A DNA stretch of 16,070 bases from Helicobacteraceae bacterium (GCA_900770765.1 CAAGLK010000060.1:1-16070); one strand, 5' to 3'. Shown: positions 6,821 through 15,159, numbered from the stretch's first letter. Numbers and translations: made by a program. Notes: generated from the sequence alone by a model not told the origin.

Positions 6821-7632
6821 TATTTTTCCTTATAATTTTCCACTTGCCAAAAGCAGCTTCCGCTTCCGCTTAAAAACGCTTCTTTCGCATAGGATTCTAG
6901 CTCTGGATAAAGTGCCAAAAGCGGCTCTAATAAATCATTATTTAAAAAAGGCGAGTTTTTTAAAACTTCATCATTGCTTTTTTGCAGCCAATTTTCCTTA
7001 AGATTCTGCTCTGCTTTTTTTTGTGTATAAAAATCCTTTGCAAACTTGCTAAAAACTTCTTTAGTGCTACAATGCAAACTAGGATTAAGAATCTTAACGC
7101 TAAAGCTAGATTCCGCACAAGCCTCCACAATCTCGCCCCTACCGCTAACATTTGCAACACTAAGCTCACTTATAAAAAATGGCACATCGCTTCCAACTTC
7201 TGCTCCTATTTGCATAAGCACTTCTTTACTAAGCCCAAGCTCAAATGCTTTATTTACAAGTCGTAAAAACGCCGCCGCATCGCTACTTCCACCGCCTAGC
7301 CCAGCACCAAGTGGAATCCTTTTTATAACCTTAACCTTGCTTTTATTGAGTAACTCTATATGTTTTTTAGAAATATGTGGAAGCAGTGCTAAATAAGCCT
7401 TATAAATTGTATTTTGTTTTTCTTCAATATCACAACTACCCACCACACAAAACTCATCGCTTCCACCCTCTAAAATAAGCTCATCAAATAAGGATTCCAC
7501 CTTTAAAAAGCGTGAATTTATAAGATGATATCCCACGCCGCCTACTTCAGTTTTACCAACTATTTTTAAAAAAATATTAATTTTTGCATGTGCTTTTTCA
7601 TAAAAAAACTCATAAGGCGAATATTTTTTCAT
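6820..7632 (-). CDS. ispE: 4-diphosphocytidyl-2-C-methyl-D-erythritol kinase
   Basis: This GHMP kinase phosphorylates the 2-hydroxyl of CDP-methylerythritol with ATP in the MEP route to isoprenoids. The 270-residue protein has the AHAKINIFLKI N-terminus (14-24) with the active-site Lys17, the glycine-rich ATP motif PLGAGLGGGSSDAA (107-120), the catalytic Asp149 in GSDVPFF, and a C-terminal AFLSGSGSCFW motif. It is somewhat short but otherwise typical. The ATG at 7632 overlaps the csrA stop by one base (TAATG), and its own stop overlaps the smpB start, so it sits inside a translationally coupled chain. Confidence 0.96.
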   Translation of the reverse strand: MKKYSPYEFFYEKAHAKINIFLKIVGKTEVGGVGYHLINSRFLKVESLFDELILEGGSDEFCVVGSCDIEEKQNTIYKAYLALLPHISKKHIELLNKSKVKVIKRIPLGAGLGGGSSDAAAFLRLVNKAFELGLSKEVLMQIGAEVGSDVPFFISELSVANVSGRGEIVEACAESSFSVKILNPSLHCSTKEVFSKFAKDFYTQKKAEQNLKENWLQKSNDEVLKNSPFLNNDLLEPLLALYPELESYAKEAFLSGSGSCFWQVENYKEK

Positions 7633-7862
7633 TATTTATCTTTCTTTTTAAGAGTAAGGATTTTAGAAGCAACTTCGCTATGTTTTGTGGATTTTTTATT
7701 TTCCTCTACAATGGCAAGTTTTAACTCCTCTCGCAAGATTAAAACATCGCTAGGCGCTTCAAAGCCAAGTTTTACAGACTTGCCATCTATATTTACAACT
7801 TTAATTTTAATATCATCACCGATTAAAACACACTCTTCAACTTCTCTTTGCAAAATTAACAT
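7632..7862 (-). CDS. csrA: Carbon storage regulator CsrA
   Basis: CsrA is a dimeric RNA-binding protein that recognises GGA in loops and changes translation or stability of target mRNAs; in Campylobacterota it affects motility and stress. The 76-residue protein starts MLILQREVEECVLIG and carries the conserved Leu4, Arg6 and Arg44 (LGFEAPSDVLILREEL) that contact RNA. Residue 7 is Glu rather than the Arg of gammaproteobacterial CsrA. The C-terminal tail is Lys-rich. The ATG lies within the truB end (7-base overlap), and its stop overlaps the ispE ATG. No FliW gene is seen here. Confidence 0.95.
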   Translation of the reverse strand: MLILQREVEECVLIGDDIKIKVVNIDGKSVKLGFEAPSDVLILREELKLAIVEENKKSTKHSEVASKILTLKKKDK

Positions 7863-8689
7863 AATGGAATCCTATTTGCTAAATACTCTACTCTTTCTTT
7901 TGATTGCGTAATTATAGAAAAAAAATCGCTAAATTGCACTATATATTTTTTAGATTCTTTTAATTTTGGATTCCACCTTTTTCCATTTAAAATAATCTCT
8001 CTTAAGCCTTTATCGCCCCTTGCGTCAATTTTTTCAAAAGGTAGAATCTCTAGCGGATTTAGTGGTTTTTCTTTATTATAAACAAGCTCTCCTTCACTTA
8101 TTCGCTCTAAATAGCTTAATGCCCCCACACAGCCAAGTTTGCTTGAAATTAATTCTCCTAAACTTCTTACATACCCACCCTTACTCACACACACACTAAA
8201 GCTAATAAAAGGATGCGAGTAATTTAAAAGCCTTAAAGAATACACTTGCATACTCTGCTCCCTTAAGCTATCTTTTAACGCAGAATCCTCCCCAGCCCTT
8301 GCAAGCTCATACGCCCTTTTGCCGCCGATTTTTTTTGCACTATATTTTGGCGGTGTAAAATTTATTTCACCTATAAAACTTTTTAGCACGGATTCCACCA
8401 TCTCTTTAGAAAAAGGCGGAATCTTTTCTACGCCTTTTATATTTTCTAAATCTAGCGATTCGCTTTTTAAGCCTAAAAATAGTGTAGCTTTATATAGCTT
8501 TTTTTGTGTGTCTAAAAATGGAAATAGCTTAGTATAATGCCCAAAAGCCACAATTAACGCTCCACAAGCAAATGGGTCTAAGATTCCACTAAAGCCTGCC
8601 CTTTTTTCTTTATACTTGCGTTTTAATTCATTTAGATAATGATTTGAGCTTATAAATAATGGTTTTTTTGCGACAAAAATTAGATTCAA
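7856..8689 (-). CDS. truB: tRNA pseudouridine(55) synthase TruB
   Basis: TruB converts U55 of the tRNA T-loop to pseudouridine. The 277-residue protein carries the catalytic segment AGFSGILDPFACGALIV with Asp38. It also has GGKRAYELAR (the KxAYxxAR motif) and GGYVRSLGELI, the usual TruB C-terminal core motif. A PUA domain is not obvious, as in short TruB forms. The start is TTG at 8689: an in-frame TAG lies two codons upstream, and AAGGA is placed six bases before the TTG, so no earlier start is possible. It is the first gene of the eleven-gene minus-strand run. Confidence 0.94.
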   Translation of the reverse strand: MNLIFVAKKPLFISSNHYLNELKRKYKEKRAGFSGILDPFACGALIVAFGHYTKLFPFLDTQKKLYKATLFLGLKSESLDLENIKGVEKIPPFSKEMVESVLKSFIGEINFTPPKYSAKKIGGKRAYELARAGEDSALKDSLREQSMQVYSLRLLNYSHPFISFSVCVSKGGYVRSLGELISSKLGCVGALSYLERISEGELVYNKEKPLNPLEILPFEKIDARGDKGLREIILNGKRWNPKLKESKKYIVQFSDFFSIITQSKERVEYLANRIPLC

Positions 8690-8712
8690 AGCCTATCCTT
8701 TTTTAAAAATTT

Positions 8713-8721
8713 TGCTAAAAT
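8713..8721 (+). promoter_or_regulatory. Extended -10 promoter element for lipoprotein-hypD-helicase
   Basis: TGCTAAAAT reads as an extended -10 (TGn then TAAAAT at 8716-8721), with AT-rich sequence upstream as expected for Helicobacter sigma-70 promoters that lack a clear -35. The predicted transcript start near 8728 leaves a leader of about 25 bases containing AAGGA (8742-8746), six bases before the ATG at 8753. Confidence 0.55.
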
Positions 8722-8739
8722 TTGCACTTTAATTTTAGC
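8714..8739. repeat. 26-base dyad in divergent intergenic region
   Basis: GCTAAAATT at 8714-8722 is repeated as its exact reverse complement AATTTTAGC at 8731-8739, with 8 bases between. Each arm contains a TAAAAT -10-like hexamer facing the other. The dyad lies in the only intergenic space between truB (minus) and the lipoprotein gene (plus). It could be a regulator site, or simply the mirror image of two promoters. Confidence 0.6.
8732..8737 (-). promoter_or_regulatory. Candidate -10 element for truB operon
   Basis: On the minus strand TAAAAT reads at 8737-8732, in the mirror arm of the dyad. A start near 8725 would give a leader of about 36 bases ahead of the truB TTG. It is supported only by position and sequence likeness to -10 hexamers. 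Confidence 0.4.
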
Positions 8740-8752
8740 TTAAGGATTCAAA

Positions 8753-9199
8753 ATGCATAAAAAAAGCAAAATCTTAGCATTTTTTTACACAATTTTATTT
8801 TCAACCCTAATTACCGCTTGTATGCAGCCTAAATTTAACCCTACGCTAAATTACCCAGAAATTATTTATGAAAAAGAAAAAAACTTTAGCGTTATGCCAG
8901 AAGATTTTGCAAACACCTTTATAAACCGCTTTAAGATTCTATACGCGCAAAACAACAATACAAATATTAAAAAAGTGCAATTTTATTTTATAGATTATGC
9001 AAAAGATGGCGATGGATTCATACCCACAGGAATCTCTAGAAGCATAGCACCAAGCTATTATTTAAAACTTAAAGTAATTGTAGAATTAAGCAAAGATTCT
9101 AAGAGTTTCACGCAAAGCTATGATATACCTATAAAAACTTTTAATCCGCCCTACTCACACGATTTTGACGGATTAATTAAAAAGATTCTAAGTTTATAA
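8753..9199 (+). CDS. Small lipoprotein of unknown function
   Basis: This 148-residue protein has a lipoprotein signal: a basic N-terminus (MHKKSK), a hydrophobic core and the lipobox LITAC, so Cys23 would be lipidated. The mature part begins MQPKFNPTLNYPEI and ends GLIKKILSL. It has alternating polar/apolar stretches suggesting beta structure, and no recognised motif. Its size is similar to LptE-type assembly lipoproteins, but I cannot support that identity. The start has AAGGA six bases upstream. hypD follows after 8 bases, so the two probably share a transcript. Confidence 0.85.
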   Translation: MHKKSKILAFFYTILFSTLITACMQPKFNPTLNYPEIIYEKEKNFSVMPEDFANTFINRFKILYAQNNNTNIKKVQFYFIDYAKDGDGFIPTGISRSIAPSYYLKLKVIVELSKDSKSFTQSYDIPIKTFNPPYSHDFDGLIKKILSL

Positions 9200-9207
9200 G
9201 AGATTCT

Positions 9208-10323
9208 ATGCAAAATCCATATATTGATATTTATAGAAATAAAGATTCCATAAAGCAAACTTTTAATGCGATTAATAAAATCGCAAAAGATTTAAAAAAC
9301 CCACTAAAAATAATGGAAGTCTGCGGCGGCCACACGCATACTATTATGAAATACGCCCTACCACAGCTTTTACCAGATTCTATAGAATTTATCCACGGAC
9401 CAGGCTGCCCTGTGTGTATAATGCCAAAAGCTAGAATAGATGCTGCTAGAATCATAGCCGAGCAAGATGGAGTGATTTTAGTAACGCTAGGTGATATGAT
9501 AAAAGTCCCCGGCTCTAAAGGTAGTTTGCAAAACGCAAGGGCAAAGGGCTTAGATATCCGTTTTGTGTATTCTCCGCTAGATATTTTAAAAATCGCTAAA
9601 GAAAATCCTAATAAAAAAGTCGTGTATTTTGCAATAGGATTTGAAACAACAACGCCAATGAGTGCAGCGCTTTTAGATAGCGTAATAAAGCTAGGGTTAA
9701 AAAATGTGTTTTTACATATTAATCATGTTTTAGTCCCACCGCCACTTGAAGCGATTTTAAGCACTAAAGATTGTAAAATTAACGCCCTTTTAGCACCTTC
9801 TCATGTTAGCGTAATAACAGGGGCTAAAATCTATACTCCTTTAGTAGAAAAATTTAAGATTCCAATTGTCGTGTGCGGATTTGAGCCACTTGATGTAGGC
9901 GAAAGCATTTTAAGCATTATAAAGCAAACATTAAATAACGAAGCAAAAGTGCAAATCCAATACGCAAGAAGCGTAACGCAAGAGGGTAATTTAAAAGCAC
10001 AAAAATTAGTAGAAAAATATTTTTGCATAGATTCTAGCTTTTGCTGGCGTGGGCTTGGTGAGATTCCGCACTCTTCATTAAAATTAAGAGAAGAGTTTAG
10101 AGAATTTGATGCAAGTGTGATTTTTAAAAATTGCTTTAGTGAGATTCCAAAAGAGGATAATAAAAGCTGCCTATGCGGCGAGATTCTAAGGGGGAATAAA
10201 AAGCCGCTTGATTGTAAGCTATTTGGCAAGGCTTGCACACCGCAGAATCCTCAAGGAAGCTGTATGGTAAGTAGCGAGGGAGCTTGTGCTGCGTATTTTA
10301 AATATCAAGGGAAATTTTTATAA
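9208..10323 (+). CDS. hypD: [NiFe]-hydrogenase maturation protein HypD
   Basis: HypD is the iron-sulfur scaffold that, with HypC, assembles the Fe(CN)2CO group for [NiFe] hydrogenases. The 371-residue protein has the invariant CGGHTH (39-44), GPGCPVC (64-70) and GFETTTP (144-150). The C-terminal cysteine-rich region, which holds the [4Fe-4S] ligands and ends in SCMVSSEGACAAYFKY, is also intact. Nothing suggests inactivation. No hypB, hypC, hypE, hypF or hydrogenase structural gene lies in the window: it sits between a lipoprotein and a helicase. Its stop overlaps the helicase ATG as TAATG. The ribosome site at its own start is weak (AAGAG). Confidence 0.97.
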   Translation: MQNPYIDIYRNKDSIKQTFNAINKIAKDLKNPLKIMEVCGGHTHTIMKYALPQLLPDSIEFIHGPGCPVCIMPKARIDAARIIAEQDGVILVTLGDMIKVPGSKGSLQNARAKGLDIRFVYSPLDILKIAKENPNKKVVYFAIGFETTTPMSAALLDSVIKLGLKNVFLHINHVLVPPPLEAILSTKDCKINALLAPSHVSVITGAKIYTPLVEKFKIPIVVCGFEPLDVGESILSIIKQTLNNEAKVQIQYARSVTQEGNLKAQKLVEKYFCIDSSFCWRGLGEIPHSSLKLREEFREFDASVIFKNCFSEIPKEDNKSCLCGEILRGNKKPLDCKLFGKACTPQNPQGSCMVSSEGACAAYFKYQGKFL

Positions 10324-11978
10324 TGAATTCTTTTTTATGCAATGTGGCACAAAATTATTTTGACTATTTAGAAAAGTTTGATAAAGGCTATGAGAGTATT
10401 AAAATAAAATTCATTACGCAAAATATTTTTGGTATAGCAATACATTTAGCATACAAGCTAAAAAGCACAGAAAATTTAGCCCTCCGCACAAAATTAGGCG
10501 ACTTTGTGCTTGATGAAAAAGGCGAAATTAGCATTAGCTCCTATGATGAAAACACTAAAACTATTTATTTAAATGTAGATTCTAAACTAAAAGACAAAAT
10601 ATTTAAAATTAAGGATTCCATAGAATTAGTAGCGGATTTAAAATTTTTAGTTAAAAATGTTTATGACTTTTTTTCACAAAATCACCCTCTTTTTTTACCA
10701 CAAAACAAGCCAGAGTTAAATCCAGATATAGATAATTTAAAATCTCTTAAGATTCCACCTAATAAAGAGCAGCTAGAGGCACTAAAGGGCATTTTTAACA
10801 CGCCATTTTGCTACATTTGGGGCGTAGCTGGAAGCGGTAAGACTAAAGTTGTTTTACTTCACGCCCTAGCCTTTTATTTAAAAGCTGGGCTAAAGGTTGC
10901 TATTTTAGCCCCTACAAATAACGCCCTAGAGCAATGCTTAAGCACTCTAATTACAAATTTAAACCAAATAGGCTATAGCACAGATACTATTTTACGACTT
11001 GGCACTCCATCGCAGAGTTTTGCTGAAAACTTCCCTAAAAACTGCGATTCTGTGTTAAAAGAAAATCCACAAGATTACAAAGAAAAAATACAAAAAGTGC
11101 AAATAATGGCAATGACCTTAGACACATTTTTACGCCGCAGCGATGTCCAAAGCATAGATTTTTCACATTATTTTGTAGATGAAGCCGCATTTGCACCTTT
11201 AATTAAGATTCTACCTCTTTGTGCTTTTAGCGCACCTTTGACGCTTTTAGGCGACCATAAGCAGCTTCAGCCTATTTGTGTTTTAGAACAAAATCACGCA
11301 AAAATGCAAGAGTGGAATCTCTCTAAATTCTGGCAATATTCTGCACTTTTTGTGGAATCCTTTTTAAATCTTAAAGAAAATTTTGAAAGTTTTTTAAGCA
11401 CTAAAAGCGAGATTCCACCTACAATTTCAAATCAATCTAGCTTAAATCAAACTTACCGCTATGGCGATAATGTCGCAAAACTGCTAGATTTTTATATTTA
11501 TAAAAATAATCTTAAAGGCTTACAATCCACAACAGAAATTTATCACATAAACACACAGCAAGATAAAATAAAGCTAGATAAAGCAAATTTGCAAGAGGCA
11601 CTAATGTGTCGCTCTTTAGCAGAGGATTTTATAATAAATGGCGTAGAATTTGCGATTCTTACTCCTTTTGTAAATCAAAGAAAGCTAATTTTAGAAAAAG
11701 CCCCAGCTCTAGCGTTAAGAGAGTGCGTATTTACAATACACGCCGCGCAAGGGCAAGAATTTGATTTTATATTATTCTCACCTGTAGAGTTGCATTATTA
11801 TTTAAGCGATTCTAATAATAAAAACGCACTTTTTGCCCTAAATGTCGCTATTTCTCGCGCTAAAAAAGGGATTATTTTAATAAGCCACTTGCCTTATTGG
11901 CTGCAACAAAAGGGGCAATTTTTATGCGATTTAGCTAGAATCTCAAAGCCTTTTTCTCTAGCAAATATCACAAAATAA
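10323..11978 (+). CDS. Superfamily 1 (UPF1/Dna2-like) DNA/RNA helicase
   Basis: This 551-residue protein has the helicase motifs in order. A Q-like motif (PPNKEQLEAL) lies at 145-154, Walker A GVAGSGKT at 167-174 and motif Ia LAPTNNALEQC near 195-205. Motif II is VDEAA at 285-289, motif III LGDHKQLQP at 309-317 and motif IV NQTYRYGD near 375-382. Motif V HAAQGQEF spans 473-480 and motif VI NVAISRAKKG 507-516. DEAA-type box and motif spacing point to the SF1B UPF1/Dna2 group. The N-terminal 140 residues may form a beta-barrel-like accessory domain but hold no recognised nuclease. The start overlaps the hypD stop by one base, with AAGG upstream. Substrate and pathway are unknown; a role in replication or repair is only a family inference. 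Confidence 0.9.
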   Translation: MNSFLCNVAQNYFDYLEKFDKGYESIKIKFITQNIFGIAIHLAYKLKSTENLALRTKLGDFVLDEKGEISISSYDENTKTIYLNVDSKLKDKIFKIKDSIELVADLKFLVKNVYDFFSQNHPLFLPQNKPELNPDIDNLKSLKIPPNKEQLEALKGIFNTPFCYIWGVAGSGKTKVVLLHALAFYLKAGLKVAILAPTNNALEQCLSTLITNLNQIGYSTDTILRLGTPSQSFAENFPKNCDSVLKENPQDYKEKIQKVQIMAMTLDTFLRRSDVQSIDFSHYFVDEAAFAPLIKILPLCAFSAPLTLLGDHKQLQPICVLEQNHAKMQEWNLSKFWQYSALFVESFLNLKENFESFLSTKSEIPPTISNQSSLNQTYRYGDNVAKLLDFYIYKNNLKGLQSTTEIYHINTQQDKIKLDKANLQEALMCRSLAEDFIINGVEFAILTPFVNQRKLILEKAPALALRECVFTIHAAQGQEFDFILFSPVELHYYLSDSNNKNALFALNVAISRAKKGIILISHLPYWLQQKGQFLCDLARISKPFSLANITK

Positions 11979-11983
11979 AAGCT

Positions 11984-11989
11984 ATAATT
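11984..11989 (+). promoter_or_regulatory. -10 promoter element TATAAT ahead of UPF0323 gene
   Basis: A perfect TATAAT lies in the 35-base gap after the helicase stop. A start near 11996 leaves a leader of about 18 bases that contains AAGGAG (12003-12008), five bases before the ATG at 12014. It suggests an independent promoter for the UPF0323 to AtpZ gene run. Confidence 0.7.
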
Positions 11990-12013
11990 TACAAATTTTT
12001 TCAAGGAGTTTTT

Positions 12014-12646
12014 ATGCAAAAGTTTTTAACCAAAATCAAAGACGACAAAATAGCTGGAATCTTTAGTAAAACAGGGCTAGGACTTGCGGCGATTTTATTA
12101 ATCACAGGGTGTGATTCCGCACAGCAAAGCACAGCACAAAGTGGAATCGCAGAGGCCACAAAGCAAGGTGCAACCGTAACAATAGAAAAACAAGCCGATG
12201 GAAGCTATAAAATCCTAGATGAATTCCCAAGCAATCAAACAAGAGTGATTTTAAAAGAAACCGATGGAAGTGAAAGAATCTTAAGCCAAGAGGAAATTGA
12301 TAAAATAATCGCAGAGGAAAATAAAAAAATAGAAAACGGCACTTCACAGCTTACAAACCCAACAGGCGGCGGATTAAGTTTAGGTGAAACAATTCTAGCA
12401 AGTGCGGCGGGGGCGATTTTAGGAAGCTGGATAGGAAGCAAACTCTTTAATAATCAAAACTTCCAAACACAGCAACGCACAAGCTATAAAACCCCACAAG
12501 GTTATGAGCGCTCACAAAATTCCTTTAAAAACACAGGAGCCACAGCTGGTGCGGCAAATAGAAGCGGATTCTACTCACCAAATCAAACAGGAGCAAATAA
12601 CGCTGGAACAACACAAAACCGCTCTAACTCAAGCTATGGAGGCTAA
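12014..12646 (+). CDS. UPF0323 family lipoprotein
   Basis: This 210-residue protein resembles the H. pylori HP0232-type UPF0323 lipoprotein. It has a signal segment with lipobox LLITGC, making Cys33 the lipidated residue. A conserved block follows: KQGATVTIEKQADGSYKI, then RVILKETDGSERILSQEEI and NGTSQL. Next comes a glycine-zipper-like helix (ILASAAGAILGSWIGSKLFNN), then a low-complexity tail rich in Asn, Ser, Gly and Gln. The start ATG 12014 has AAGGAG upstream. It is followed directly by the glutathionylspermidine-synthase-like gene, the same lipoprotein-plus-ATP-grasp pairing as ygiB-ygiC of E. coli. Function is unknown; the pairing suggests the two act together at the cell envelope. Confidence 0.9.
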   Translation: MQKFLTKIKDDKIAGIFSKTGLGLAAILLITGCDSAQQSTAQSGIAEATKQGATVTIEKQADGSYKILDEFPSNQTRVILKETDGSERILSQEEIDKIIAEENKKIENGTSQLTNPTGGGLSLGETILASAAGAILGSWIGSKLFNNQNFQTQQRTSYKTPQGYERSQNSFKNTGATAGAANRSGFYSPNQTGANNAGTTQNRSNSSYGG

Positions 12647-12647
12647 A

Positions 12648-13817
12648 ATGAAAGTGCAAAAAGCAAAGCCACTTAGCAAGGAATATTTAGAGGAGCTAGG
12701 CGTAAATTGGCACACAGATAGCGATGGAAGCGACTATATTAGCGATGAGATTATAGAAATTAGCGAGAGTGAAGCGCAAGGATTCTATGATGCGGCAAAT
12801 GAGCTTTATGATATGTTTATTGAAGCGGCGCAATTTGTAATTGATAAAGATTTATTTTTTGACCTTGGGATTCCATTTAATTTAGTAGAGGCGATTAAAG
12901 AAAGCTGGGAAAATGAAGTGCATTGGCATCTTTATGGGCGATTTGACCTAGCTGGCGGCTTAGATGGGAATCCTATAAAGCTATTAGAATTTAACGCCGA
13001 TACGCCGACAATGGTATATGAAAGTGCCATCGCGCAATGGGCGATGCTTAAGCAAAATGGCTTTAATGAATCAATGCAGTTTAATAATTTATACGAAGCC
13101 TTAGCGGATAATTTTAAACGCATGATTACGCTAGGCGAAGATACAAGCAACTTTAGCGAGATTTATGAAGGGTGGAAAATTTTATTTTCAAGTATCGCTG
13201 GGAGTGTGGAGGAAGAACGCACCGTTAGGCTTTTAGAAATTATCGCAAAAGAAGCTGGGTTTAGGACGGGATTCTGCTATGCACACGAGGCAGTGTTAAA
13301 TGCTGAAAATGGCTTAAGTTTTAATGGTGAAAATTATGAATTCTGGTTTAAGCTAATCCCGTGGGAGAGTATCGCAGTAGATGAGCCAGAGCTTGCAAAT
13401 CTAATTACAGAGATGATTTTAAACAAAAATACAATTTTCTTAAATCCAGCTTATACGCTATTATTTCAAAGTAAAAGAATCCTAAAAGTGCTATGGGATT
13501 TATACCCAAATCATCCGCTTTTACTAGAGACTTCTTATACGCCGCTAAATAAAAAGCAAGTTAAAAAACATGCCTTTGGGCGAGAGGGCGAGAGTGTAAG
13601 CATACTAGATGCACAAGGCAATCCTATAAAGGCAAATAGTGGAATCTACTCAAACTACCCAGAAATTTACCAAGAATTCGCCACGCAAAATAGCCATAAT
13701 GGAATCTTTTATCAGCCAAATGTATTTTATGCTTACGAGGCTTGTGCGTTAGGATTCCGCAAGGGCGGCGAGATATTAGACAATATGTCTAAATTTGTGA
13801 GTCATAGGATTAAATAA
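12648..13817 (+). CDS. Glutathionylspermidine synthase-like ATP-grasp protein (YgiC-like)
   Basis: This 389-residue protein matches the C-terminal synthetase domain of glutathionylspermidine synthase as found alone in YgiC-type proteins. Key segments are YGRFDLA near 96-102, LLEFNADTPT at 112-121, LYPNHPLLLE, GREGESVSI at 311-319 (nucleotide-binding loop of the ATP-grasp fold) and a C-terminal ALGFRKGG. The start chosen is ATG 12648, one base after the UPF0323 stop, with GGAGG five bases upstream. An open frame continues upstream to 12504, but those 48 residues overlap the UPF0323 gene and do not look like the family. No amidase domain is present. The in vivo substrate is unknown; peptide-amine ligation is a family inference. 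Confidence 0.92.
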   Translation: MKVQKAKPLSKEYLEELGVNWHTDSDGSDYISDEIIEISESEAQGFYDAANELYDMFIEAAQFVIDKDLFFDLGIPFNLVEAIKESWENEVHWHLYGRFDLAGGLDGNPIKLLEFNADTPTMVYESAIAQWAMLKQNGFNESMQFNNLYEALADNFKRMITLGEDTSNFSEIYEGWKILFSSIAGSVEEERTVRLLEIIAKEAGFRTGFCYAHEAVLNAENGLSFNGENYEFWFKLIPWESIAVDEPELANLITEMILNKNTIFLNPAYTLLFQSKRILKVLWDLYPNHPLLLETSYTPLNKKQVKKHAFGREGESVSILDAQGNPIKANSGIYSNYPEIYQEFATQNSHNGIFYQPNVFYAYEACALGFRKGGEILDNMSKFVSHRIK

Positions 13818-13839
13818 AAATATAATAAAGGGATACAAA

Positions 13840-15159
13840 ATGGAAGCGTTGAATAATTTAAATAGCGTTAATGATTTTAACGAGGCAAAGCAAGTAATAC
13901 CAGGTGGCGTAAATTCCCCCGTGCGCGCTTTTAAAAGCGTTTGTGGGACGCCGCCTTTTATAAATAGAGGAAATGGAGCGTATTTAATTGATGAAGATGG
14001 CAACCGCTACATTGATTTTGTGCAAAGCTGGGGGCCGCTAATTTTTGGTCATTGTGATAAAGATATTGAAGAAGCGGTGCTAGAATCCGCGAAAAAAGGC
14101 TTAAGCTTTGGCGCGCCAACTACGCTTGAGACCGCTTTAGCAAAGGAAGTTATAAGCATTTTTGATGGAGTAGATAAAATCCGCTTTGTTTCAAGCGGCA
14201 CAGAAGCCACAATGAGTGCAATCCGTCTAGCAAGGGCCTATACAAAAAAGGATGATATTATTAAATTTAGCGGCTGCTATCATGGCCATAGCGACTCGCT
14301 TTTAGTATCCGCTGGTAGTGGCTTAGCGACTTTTGGGAATCCTAGCTCACCTGGTGTGCCGCTTGATTTTAGCAAACACACTTTAGTAGCAGAATATAAT
14401 AATTTACAAAGCGTAGAATCCTGCATTGCTTTAAGTCAAAAAGAGGGTAAAGGCGTAGCTTGTGTGATTATAGAGCCAATTGCGGGAAATATGGGGCTTG
14501 TGCCTAGCAGTGTGGAGTTTTTAGAGGGATTAAGGGAGCTATGTGATAAGCATGAAATCGTGCTTATTTTAGATGAAGTTATGAGCGGATTCCGCGCAAC
14601 TTTAAGTGGGTCGCAAGGGTTTTATAAAACTCGGGGTGATTTAGTAACTTTTGGCAAAGTAATAGGCGGCGGTATGCCTGTGGGAGCATTTGGCGGTAGA
14701 GCGGATATTATGGACTTGCTATCTCCGCAAGGCGCAGTTTATCAAGCAGGGACGCTAAGTGGGAATCCTGTGGCTATGAGTGCTGGACTAGTGGCTTTAC
14801 GCAAATTAAAGGCGAATATAAAAATTTATGATAAGCTAGAATCCTTAGCGACTCAGCTAACTAGTGGCTTAACAGGGATTTGTGATGAGCTTAGGATTCC
14901 ACTACAAACTTGCGTTAGAGGAAGTATGTTTGGCTTTTTCTTTAATGAAAATCCTGTAAATAATTTTAATGACGCGCTAAAAAGCGACACGGAGCTTTTT
15001 GCAAGATTCCATCAAGGGATGTTAAATAAGGGCGTATATTTTGCCGCTTCGCAATTTGAAACAGGCTTTATTTGCGATAAAATGGATTCTAGCTTAATTG
15101 AAAGTGTGCTAGAGAGAGCAAGGGAAGTTTTAAAGGAAATTAAAGAATATGGAAACTAA
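13840..15159 (+). CDS. hemL: Glutamate-1-semialdehyde 2,1-aminomutase
   Basis: HemL is a PLP enzyme that converts glutamate-1-semialdehyde to 5-aminolevulinate in the C5 route to haem. The 439-residue protein shows PGGVNSPVRAFKSV at 21-34, FVQSWGPLIFGH, SSGTEATMSAIRLAR at 118-132 and CYHGHSDS at 146-153. It also has the PLP-pocket segment ILDEVMSGFR and the Schiff-base Lys273 in TFGKVIGGG. It ends with a typical GMFGFFFNE-like segment (GSMFGFFF). The ATG is 22 bases after the ATP-grasp gene, with AAAGGG upstream. The following gene begins inside its last codons. Confidence 0.97.
   Translation: MEALNNLNSVNDFNEAKQVIPGGVNSPVRAFKSVCGTPPFINRGNGAYLIDEDGNRYIDFVQSWGPLIFGHCDKDIEEAVLESAKKGLSFGAPTTLETALAKEVISIFDGVDKIRFVSSGTEATMSAIRLARAYTKKDDIIKFSGCYHGHSDSLLVSAGSGLATFGNPSSPGVPLDFSKHTLVAEYNNLQSVESCIALSQKEGKGVACVIIEPIAGNMGLVPSSVEFLEGLRELCDKHEIVLILDEVMSGFRATLSGSQGFYKTRGDLVTFGKVIGGGMPVGAFGGRADIMDLLSPQGAVYQAGTLSGNPVAMSAGLVALRKLKANIKIYDKLESLATQLTSGLTGICDELRIPLQTCVRGSMFGFFFNENPVNNFNDALKSDTELFARFHQGMLNKGVYFAASQFETGFICDKMDSSLIESVLERAREVLKEIKEYGN

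Noticed and set aside
8320..8345. Poly-T run in truB (and a similar one near 15860) as further phase-variable tracts
   Set aside because: Eight-base runs are expected in AT-rich DNA, and both genes are intact.
8753..9199. Calling the small lipoprotein LptE or HpaA
   Set aside because: Only the lipobox and size are shared; no motif supports either name.
12504..12647. Upstream extension of the ATP-grasp protein by 48 residues
   Set aside because: It overlaps the UPF0323 gene in another frame, lacks family likeness and a good ribosome site, while ATG 12648 has GGAGG at proper spacing.
13821..13826. TATAAT just upstream of hemL
   Set aside because: A start about 7 bases downstream would fall after the AAAGGG ribosome site and leave almost no leader before the ATG at 13840; probably chance in AT-rich sequence.
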